Shown here piece by piece: positions 1-5,059 of a DNA stretch of 5,059 bases (positions are counted from its first letter, which is position 1; every line of letters begins with the position of its first letter). The stretch covers positions 1 through 5,059 of the forward strand of contig JAJFMB010000130.1 in assembly GCA_021772355.1 (NCBI GenBank), read 5' to 3'. A program made the translations under genes and the position numbers. Under the pieces are notes generated by a model. That model made no database searches. It saw only the letters and a program-made list of their open reading frames with translations, and was not told the origin of the DNA. The DNA is from Chlamydiota bacterium. Lineage in GTDB: Bacteria > Chlamydiota > Chlamydiia > Chlamydiales > JAJFMB01.

Positions 1-3000
1 ACACAACATGGATGTGGTGAAAACAGCTGACTGGATTATCGATATTGGCCCGGAAGGGGGCGAAGGTGGCGGAGAAGTTGTGGCAACAGCTCCACCGGAA
101 AAAATTGCCGGCATGAATACTCCTACAGGGGAAGCTCTCAAAGCAATTTTAGAGCACGATGTTGCAAAACATATTGCTGCTGCGCTCAAGCCAAAAAAGA
201 AGCAAAAACAACTCTCAACAATCACCACCATTACAGTGGAAGGCGCCGAACAGAACAACTTGAAGCAAATCGACGTGACCATCCCGCGCAACAAACTTAC
301 CGTCTGCACAGGACCTTCCGGATCGGGAAAAAGTTCCTTTGCTTTTGAAACTGTCTATGCCGAAGGGCAACGCCGCTACAGCGAATCCCTTTCTCCTTAT
401 GCGCGGCAGTATGTCAAACAGATGCCTAAGCCGAAAGTGGGTCATGTCGAAGGTCTCTCTCCCGCTATTGCCATAGAACAAAAATCGCATGCGGGAAATC
501 CTCGCTCCACTGTCGGAACAATGACCGAAATCTACGACTATCTGCGGATTCTCTATGCTCGCGTCGGCATCCCGCACTGTCCCGAAACAGGAGAAAGGAT
601 CAAAGCCATCAGCAAGGATCACGTAGTCGATCGCGTGCTTAGTTATCCTGAAGGGGAGAAAATTCAAGTTTTAAGCCCAATAGAAATTCGAAAAAGCGAA
701 TCGTTCCCCGAACTGATTGCACGGCTCAGTCGTCAAGGATATGTGCGAATCCGCTTAAATGGCGAATTTTATGAACTCGACCAAGGTTCTGAGCAAATTC
801 CTTTCGAGCGCAAGCGCAAAAATGAGTTATTCCTTGTTATCGACCGTTTGATCATCAACCCCTCCATCAAGCACCGCCTCTTTGAAGCAGTGGAAAATGC
901 CGCCGACATTGGAGGAGGCAAGCTAACGATCATGCGTAATAAAAAAGATGTCCTGTTTAATCTATCTTTTGCTGTAGAAAGCACAGGAAAATCATATCCT
1001 GAAATCACTCCGCAGTCATTTGCATTCAATACAGCTCACGGGATGTGCCCCGACTGCCTCGGCTTGGGCTACCAATACGGTGCTAATCTCACTCAAAACC
1101 CTGATGTCAAGGAGGAATCGGCAGTCTCACTTGTCCGGCTACTTTGGCCTGATCTCTATAGCGAAAAAGCGTTTGATCCCCTCCTTAACTTTCTCGACGA
1201 TGCAGGAATCGACCCCTTCACACCTCTTGCAGACCTTTCCACAGAACATTTACAACTTTTGATGAATGGTGCACCGGAAGAGAAGTGGCTCAAAAGTAAT
1301 GACGGCTATAGTTTTCGTTGGATCGGCATTAACCATGTGCTTGCCAAAGCCGGAAAAAGTGCGCGCTCCTCACTTCGAGAATCGATCATTCCCTTACTCG
1401 ATGAAATTGAATGCTTTTCCTGCAACGGGACCAGACTAAATCCTTTAGCCCGCCATGTTACAATCAAAGAGCATTCCATCAGCGACCTTTGTCGATTGCC
1501 CATTGAAAAAGCACTCCCCTTCATTAAAGGAATCCCTTTAAAGTCTTCCGAAAAACATCTGCTCGATGAAGTGAAGCAGCAGCTTACAAACCGCCTTTCC
1601 TTCTTAAGTGAAGTTGGTCTCACCTACATTTCTCTTGATCGCAAAGCGCCAACACTAAGCGGTGGAGAAGCGCAACGGATCCGCCTTGCGAGGCAGCTTG
1701 GAAGCGGTTTGACCGGTGTTTTATATGTCCTGGACGAACCCACGATCGGCTTGCATCCCCATGACAATGCCAAACTCAACAGAGCCCTGCATAAGTTGAA
1801 AGCTTTAGGAAATACGATGCTAATGGTGGAACACGATCCTCTCACTGTCAACACGGCAGATTATATTCTTGACTTCGGTCCACACGCCGGAGAACGGGGA
1901 GGGCACGTCGTTGCTAAAGGGACACTGCAACAGATCATGAAAAACGAAAATTCTCTATCCGGAGCCTATCTATCCGGCAAACGCACCATTCCCCTCCCGA
2001 AAAAAAGACGCCCTCTTAACAAAGGGCGCCTCACCATTCAAAACGCAACCGCACATAACTTAAAAAACATCTCTGTTTCGCTTCCGGTAGGTGTGCTCAC
2101 ATGTCTTTCTGGAGTTTCCGGATCGGGAAAATCCACCCTATTAAAAAACATCCTAATTCCAGGTGTGCAACAGGGGTTACTGAAGTCTGATAAAATTACT
2201 CTCGAAAAAGGGGAAATTGCCGGTATTGATCACTTTGATCGCCTCATCTCCATTGACCAAAATCCTTTAGGACACACGGCGCGCTCAAACGTAGGCACCT
2301 ATGTCGATGTGTTGCCGAAGGTACGAGAGTTCTTTGCAAGCCTGCCGCAAGCTCGCATGCGTGGCCTTCAGCCGAAACATTTCAGCTACAACCACCGCCG
2401 TGGGATGTGCACAGCGTGTTGGGGCATGGGCTATAAAAAAGTAGAAATGCACTTTTTACCACCGATCAGGGTCACCTGCGAGGATTGTCAAGGTATGCGT
2501 CTCAATCCCGTCAGCTTAGAAATTCTATACGGAGGCAAAAACTTCGGAGAGTACCTCTCCTACACCATCGATGAAGCGCGGATAGTCTTTCAAGACCACC
2601 CACGCATCACACGCGTCCTCGATCGATTAATCTCAGTAGGACTTGGATATCTCAAACTCGGACAAGAAACGGTCTCACTCTCTGGCGGCGAGGCGCAGCG
2701 CATGAAACTCAGCAAAGAGCTTGCTAAACGCTCCACCGGCAAAACCCTCTATCTTTTAGACGAACCCACGACAGGGCTCCACAGCGATGATGTCAATACC
2801 TTGCTAAAAGTGCTCCATCGCCTCGTCGATAAAGGCAACACCATGATCGTAATCGAGCACAATCTCGATGTCATCAAAAACGCAGACTATATCATCGACC
2901 TCGGTCCCGACGCAGGAGAACACGGAGGAGAAGTTGTCTGCTCTGGAACTCCGGAAGAAATAATAATATGTAATCACTCCTACACAGGAAACTATTTAAA

Positions 3001-3013
3001 GGAGATAATATAA
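1..3013 (+). CDS. uvrA: Double-length excinuclease ABC subunit A (UvrA), 3' part: end of first module plus complete second module
   Basis: UvrA is the damage-sensing ATPase of nucleotide excision repair; it loads UvrB on damaged DNA in the cytoplasm. The gene is cut by the left edge. The Met codon at base 8 is internal, because the two codons before it encode His-Asn of the conserved EHNxDV tail. Numbering from that Met, residues 1-35 end an upstream UvrA module, and a linker with a KPKKKQK stretch follows. A full module of about 930 residues then matches the usual UvrA length (E. coli 940). It shows Walker A GPSGSGKSS (102-110), signature LSGGEAQR (550-557) and Walker B LYVLDEP (572-578), then second-site Walker A GVSGSGKST (702-710), LSGGEAQR (891-898) and LYLLDEP (914-920). 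The C-terminal zinc module is intact (C801, C804, C824, C827). The first classical zinc module keeps only C347/C350; its first pair is V323/T326. A CFSC pair lies at 469-472. Family assignment is certain; the full fusion is inferred because the first module lies outside the window. Confidence 0.97.
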   Translation, partial: HNMDVVKTADWIIDIGPEGGEGGGEVVATAPPEKIAGMNTPTGEALKAILEHDVAKHIAAALKPKKKQKQLSTITTITVEGAEQNNLKQIDVTIPRNKLTVCTGPSGSGKSSFAFETVYAEGQRRYSESLSPYARQYVKQMPKPKVGHVEGLSPAIAIEQKSHAGNPRSTVGTMTEIYDYLRILYARVGIPHCPETGERIKAISKDHVVDRVLSYPEGEKIQVLSPIEIRKSESFPELIARLSRQGYVRIRLNGEFYELDQGSEQIPFERKRKNELFLVIDRLIINPSIKHRLFEAVENAADIGGGKLTIMRNKKDVLFNLSFAVESTGKSYPEITPQSFAFNTAHGMCPDCLGLGYQYGANLTQNPDVKEESAVSLVRLLWPDLYSEKAFDPLLNFLDDAGIDPFTPLADLSTEHLQLLMNGAPEEKWLKSNDGYSFRWIGINHVLAKAGKSARSSLRESIIPLLDEIECFSCNGTRLNPLARHVTIKEHSISDLCRLPIEKALPFIKGIPLKSSEKHLLDEVKQQLTNRLSFLSEVGLTYISLDRKAPTLSGGEAQRIRLARQLGSGLTGVLYVLDEPTIGLHPHDNAKLNRALHKLKALGNTMLMVEHDPLTVNTADYILDFGPHAGERGGHVVAKGTLQQIMKNENSLSGAYLSGKRTIPLPKKRRPLNKGRLTIQNATAHNLKNISVSLPVGVLTCLSGVSGSGKSTLLKNILIPGVQQGLLKSDKITLEKGEIAGIDHFDRLISIDQNPLGHTARSNVGTYVDVLPKVREFFASLPQARMRGLQPKHFSYNHRRGMCTACWGMGYKKVEMHFLPPIRVTCEDCQGMRLNPVSLEILYGGKNFGEYLSYTIDEARIVFQDHPRITRVLDRLISVGLGYLKLGQETVSLSGGEAQRMKLSKELAKRSTGKTLYLLDEPTTGLHSDDVNTLLKVLHRLVDKGNTMIVIEHNLDVIKNADYIIDLGPDAGEHGGEVVCSGTPEEIIICNHSYTGNYLKEII
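2..106 (+). repeat. C-terminal tail of the first UvrA module, diverged copy of the gene's own 3' end
   Basis: The 35 codons at bases 2-106 align without gaps to the codons at 2858-2962 near the end of the same gene. By eye, 22 of 35 residues are identical, including HN.DV, K.AD.IID.GP and E.GGEVV. This tail follows the His switch of the second ATPase site in ordinary UvrA. Its presence ahead of a complete UvrA, in the same open frame, shows that two UvrA modules are joined head to tail. DNA-level divergence is large, so the duplication is old. Confidence 0.85.
2000..2032 (-). terminator. Terminator-like hairpin on the minus strand, inside uvrA
   Basis: Read on the minus strand, an arm of ten bases (complement of 2023-2032) pairs with a second arm (complement of 2005-2014) around an eight-base loop. 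There are eight Watson-Crick pairs and two G-T pairs, with a core of six GC-rich pairs. A run of T (complement of the A-run 2000-2006) overlaps and follows the second arm. The form is that of an intrinsic terminator facing transcription antisense to uvrA. It lies in the codons for a Lys/Arg-rich linker ahead of the second ATPase half, so the A-run may simply reflect lysine codons. No minus-strand gene is supported nearby. Confidence 0.3.
2998..3004 (+). promoter_or_regulatory. Ribosome binding site for the PPR-like gene, inside the end of uvrA
   Basis: AAAGGAG is a strong Shine-Dalgarno match, ten bases before the ATG at 3015. It lies within the last codons of uvrA, whose TAA stop (3011-3013) is separated from the ATG by one base. 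This supports the chosen start and suggests that ribosomes finishing uvrA reinitiate on the next gene. Confidence 0.75.
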
Positions 3014-3014
3014 T

Positions 3015-4874
3015 ATGACCGCAACAAGTTTATATTTTGGAGAAAGCTCTACTTGGGGATACCGGCAACCAAATAACGCCACAGGGCAACAGACGGTACA
3101 ACGACAACAAATCCCACCGGCTAATACACCCCACCAGCCGCCCAATTTTGCCTTCCAACAGCACTCTCATCAACATACTGTGTCACGAGGTCAATTTAAA
3201 CATCAAAACGGCAGTTTTTCTCCGAATGGATCTCAGCAAACCGGCGACTATCTATTTCCAATCTTCACTCCTCCGAATATGACAGCGCGCCCTCCTCATC
3301 AAAATCAATGTTTTTCGCCAAACGGATCACAGTCAACTGACGAACGTTCTTTTCTTCCTCCTTCAGGCTCTCCATTTCCAAACTTCATCCCACCGAACAT
3401 GGTAGGTTACCCTCCTCAAAACGGACCACAACAACCCGGTGGCTATCATACACTCCCTCCTCAGGGGTATTTCTCTCCACCTTGCACTCCTCCCACTGGT
3501 AGCAGAAGTACAACTCCTATCACCGTAACCCTTGCCCTACCTCCTAGTATTGACGATCTAAATCAATTAATATTAACAATTGCCCAACAACAAGGTTTAG
3601 AGGCTGCAAGAAAATTCTTTGATACATTTCCTAATGGAATGAAGCATAACTTAACCTCCTATTACAATATGCTTACCGTTTACATTGACAATGAAAAGGG
3701 TTCATACAAAGAAATAGATTCATTGTTTAATCAAATGCGAAAAGAAAGAATCAATACCGATGCGTTTTTTTATCTCGCTTTAGTGCCTGCATGCAAGAAG
3801 ACCGGGCGTCGAGAAATAGCGATTCACCTGGCAAGAAAAATAAGAGACGATCGCGTCACTCCCGATATCGTCACAGCAAACACCATGCTACAAATGCTAG
3901 GTGAAATGAGATGTGACAAGGAAGCGTACAATGTATTTGAAAGATTAAACAATCGTAATGCAAACACTTTTGAAATTATGTACACCATGAACATCAGTGT
4001 AGGCTGCGTTCAGAAGATCAACACTGTAAACCAATTCAGAAGAACACAAAAGATTCCCGCAACAAAAACAATGGTACAAGCATTAGCCAAAAATGCAGAT
4101 CAACTAGCGAAACTTTATCAAGAAGAAAAAGGTTCCGGTCTTTTGACCGAGCATCTGTGCCACCAAATGTGGGAGAGTTGTGTCGAAAGAGAAAATGGCC
4201 AAGGTATGATCGACGTCATCCATGACATGCAGGATAACAAACTCCCCATCCCTAGTGACTGGTTCGATAAGGCAGTAGAACTGTTTTCTAAAAACGGAAA
4301 TTTTGACCTTTTAGAAGAAACTATTACTGCCATGCATACGGAAAAAATCGCTATCGACTGCGAAACGTTGCTTACCACCTATCTAACCCATAAGAATCTT
4401 GCAAGATACATCGAATTTGTTAAAAAATTGATAGCAATGGGAATGCCATCTCCCACATTTATAATTACACGTACATGTTATAATGAGTATTTTACTAGTT
4501 ACCAAATCGCAGAACTACTCGATTTTTTCAGTCAACTAAAAGGTATCGGCATAAATTTTGAAAACAGTCCCATGACAAATATCTCAATGCGACTACGCTC
4601 GGGCATCGAAACATTATCCAGAACCTCCTTAAAAGAGTGTTCAGCTCTCTTTGAAAAGGCGTGTAAATTAGAATTTCCCATTTCAAAACATGTTCTCGCC
4701 GCCTATTTTATTGTCCTTAAAAACAACAATCAAATCGATGAGTTAAATAGACTGCATGATGCTTTCAAAAATTTAGTGAAATACGATAGAGTCATTCGTA
4801 ATATTGTTAAATTCGCGAATGATGATACAGGAAACGTAAACGATACAAACGCTAAAACTAAAAGAAGACGTTGA
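3015..4874 (+). CDS. Pentatricopeptide repeat (PPR)-like protein with Pro/Gln/Asn-rich repetitive N-terminus
   Basis: I do not recognise this 619-residue protein as a named family member. Residues 1 to about 170 are low complexity, rich in Pro, Gln, Asn, Ser and Thr with few acidic residues, and hold tandem repeats built on FSPNGSQ and PPNM. From residue 179 the protein becomes helical and repetitive: units at 179-213 (35), 214-250 (37), 251-285 (35) and 286-317 (32) carry PPR hallmarks such as YYNML, LFNQMRKERINTD, and RVTPDIVTANTML. Less regular units follow at 383-416, 417-448 and 449-481, and similar helices continue to about 600. PPR proteins bind single-stranded RNA, one base per repeat; they are common in eukaryotic organelles and rare in bacteria. 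No signal peptide or membrane segment is seen. The end is basic (KTKRRR). The gene is AT-rich compared with uvrA and tightly packed after it. A TPR or other alpha-solenoid fold is the main alternative, but the 35-residue period and the PD boundary favour PPR. Cellular site and target are unknown. Confidence 0.8.
   Translation: MTATSLYFGESSTWGYRQPNNATGQQTVQRQQIPPANTPHQPPNFAFQQHSHQHTVSRGQFKHQNGSFSPNGSQQTGDYLFPIFTPPNMTARPPHQNQCFSPNGSQSTDERSFLPPSGSPFPNFIPPNMVGYPPQNGPQQPGGYHTLPPQGYFSPPCTPPTGSRSTTPITVTLALPPSIDDLNQLILTIAQQQGLEAARKFFDTFPNGMKHNLTSYYNMLTVYIDNEKGSYKEIDSLFNQMRKERINTDAFFYLALVPACKKTGRREIAIHLARKIRDDRVTPDIVTANTMLQMLGEMRCDKEAYNVFERLNNRNANTFEIMYTMNISVGCVQKINTVNQFRRTQKIPATKTMVQALAKNADQLAKLYQEEKGSGLLTEHLCHQMWESCVERENGQGMIDVIHDMQDNKLPIPSDWFDKAVELFSKNGNFDLLEETITAMHTEKIAIDCETLLTTYLTHKNLARYIEFVKKLIAMGMPSPTFIITRTCYNEYFTSYQIAELLDFFSQLKGIGINFENSPMTNISMRLRSGIETLSRTSLKECSALFEKACKLEFPISKHVLAAYFIVLKNNNQIDELNRLHDAFKNLVKYDRVIRNIVKFANDDTGNVNDTNAKTKRRR
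3201..3494 (+). repeat. Diverged in-frame tandem repeats in the N-terminal region of the PPR-like protein
   Basis: Two units are clear. Unit 1 is residues 63-94 (bases 3201-3296) and unit 2 is residues 95-134 (3297-3416). Both begin His-Gln-Asn, then have FSPNGSQ (68-74 and 100-106), then FPxF and PPNM (86-89 and 126-129), and end in a double Pro. Unit 2 is eight residues longer, with an extra Ser/Pro stretch. A degenerate third unit, residues 135-160, begins QNGP and retains PPQGYFSPP. Similarity is visible in DNA as well as protein, so the repeats arose by duplication within the gene. Confidence 0.8.
3549..3965 (+). repeat. Four consecutive PPR-like units
   Basis: Bases 3549-3653, 3654-3764, 3765-3869 and 3870-3965 encode units of 35, 37, 35 and 32 residues. 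Each fits a helix-turn-helix PPR pattern. Helix A has an aromatic or small residue before a code position, for example LNQLI, YYNML and ANTML. Helix B has a LFxxM-like core, and each unit ends in a short loop before the next, ending in N or D. Unit 3 is the most canonical, with KKTGRREIAIHLARKI and ending VTPD. This is the best-supported part of the PPR assignment. Confidence 0.75.
4161..4457 (+). repeat. Three further degenerate PPR-like helical units
   Basis: Residues 383-416, 417-448 and 449-481 form three abutting units of 34, 32 and 33 residues. Landmarks are VIHDMQDNKLPIPSDW, then LLEETITAMHTEKIAID, then FVKKLIAMGMPSPT. Each has a second helix with a conserved Met or Leu, followed by a K/G-x-x-P/I-type loop as in PPRs. 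They are less canonical than the first block and could be scored as generic alpha-solenoid. The stretch between the two blocks (residues 318-382) is helical-looking but I cannot place repeat boundaries in it. Confidence 0.55.
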
Positions 4875-4881
4875 TAAAGAC

Positions 4882-5059
4882 ATGAAAAAACCAGCCATCA
4901 TTCTGCTCACTTTTGCCGCGCAAACCCTATTGGGTCACTCAGAAAATGTCCATCTTGATGCGGTACATAGCGTCCACATCGCAGAGGAAACAACTGTCCC
5001 TCTTACTTTGGAATACGCAGTAACAACAAATGAGCGCACTTGGGGGCTTATGCAACGCA
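4882..5059 (+). CDS. Exported DUF192-like protein, 5' part (cut by right edge)
   Basis: Only the first 59 codons are visible and the frame stays open to the right edge. Residues 1-20 look like a signal peptide: two Lys after Met, a hydrophobic run AIILLTFAAQTLLG, and a possible cleavage site after GHS. There is no lipobox Cys. Residues 39-59 read VPLTLEYAVTTNERTWGLMQ plus Arg, which resembles the start of the DUF192 (COG1430) domain, whose hallmark is an ER..GLM.R motif after a beta strand. The biochemical role of DUF192 proteins is not established. The protein would act outside the cytoplasmic membrane. The ATG lies seven bases after the stop of the PPR-like gene; no strong Shine-Dalgarno is present, only a weak AAGAAG 14 bases upstream, so expression probably depends on coupling to the upstream gene. 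The family call rests on a short segment. Confidence 0.7.
   Translation, partial: MKKPAIILLTFAAQTLLGHSENVHLDAVHSVHIAEETTVPLTLEYAVTTNERTWGLMQR

Noticed and set aside
8..10. ATG at base 8 as the uvrA start codon
   Set aside because: The preceding in-frame codons (His-Asn) continue the conserved UvrA EHNxDV motif, and the encoded sequence begins in the middle of an ABC ATPase tail. The gene continues off the left edge.
215..667. Minus-strand open frame of 150 codons
   Set aside because: It lies fully opposite conserved uvrA ATPase coding sequence, has no recognisable domain, and is best explained as an antisense shadow.
1306..1854. Two further minus-strand open frames opposite uvrA
   Set aside because: They overlap the conserved signature and Walker B region of uvrA on the other strand and show no family features.
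315..2130. Identical 16-base stretch TTCCGGATCGGGAAAA at 315-330 and 2115-2130
   Set aside because: Both copies encode the Walker A core SGSGK of UvrA; protein constraint and shared codon choice explain the match without a separate DNA repeat.
2546..2560. Perfect six-base inverted repeat GGAGAG-TAC-CTCTCC in uvrA
   Set aside because: It is short, lies in conserved coding sequence, has no T-run after it, and is consistent with chance.
2934..2969. Possible promoter (TTGTCT with TAATAA/TAATAT) before the PPR-like gene
   Set aside because: The spacing of 21-24 bases between the elements is too long for a standard sigma-70-type promoter, and AT-rich hexamers at a gene end are easily found by chance.
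3037..3282. Plus-strand open frame of 81 codons in another frame within the PPR-like gene
   Set aside because: The in-frame tandem repeats are meaningful only in the frame of the long gene, and the long gene has the strong ribosome site.

Overview
The window looks like part of a chlamydial genome, most likely an environmental, amoeba-associated member of the Chlamydiae outside the family Chlamydiaceae. The main clue is uvrA. The reading frame is open through the left edge, its first codons encode the conserved C-terminal tail of one UvrA, and a complete second UvrA follows in the same frame. Double-length (about 1800-residue) tandem UvrA proteins are, to my knowledge, typical of Chlamydiae. 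The genus-level assignment is inference.

Layout, all on the + strand: (1) bases 1-3013, the 3' part of the double-length uvrA: the end of the first UvrA module, a short Lys-rich linker, and the whole second module with both ABC ATPase sites. (2) Bases 3015-4874, a 619-residue protein with a Pro/Gln/Asn-rich N-terminus carrying tandem repeats, followed by helical repeats of about 35 residues that read as pentatricopeptide repeats (PPR). It ends in a basic KRRR tail. (3) Bases 4882-5059, the start of a small exported protein with a signal peptide and the beginning of a DUF192-like domain, cut by the right edge.

The genes are packed with gaps of 1 and 7 bases and no intervening promoter or terminator that I can support, so they are probably co-transcribed and translationally coupled. 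They do not form an obvious pathway: UvrA is DNA repair, while the PPR-like protein and the DUF192 protein are unrelated to it. The PPR-like gene is visibly more AT-rich than its neighbours in sampled lines (about 30-38% GC, against about 47-52%). With the rarity of PPR proteins in bacteria, this suggests acquisition from a eukaryotic host or another intracellular bacterium.

The most interesting object is the PPR-like protein. It could be an RNA-binding protein acting inside the bacterium or a secreted effector acting on host (possibly organellar or nuclear) RNA. The sequence alone does not decide between these. No RNA genes, CRISPR arrays, insertion sequences or attachment sites were seen. 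No gene-free stretch longer than 10 bases exists in the window.
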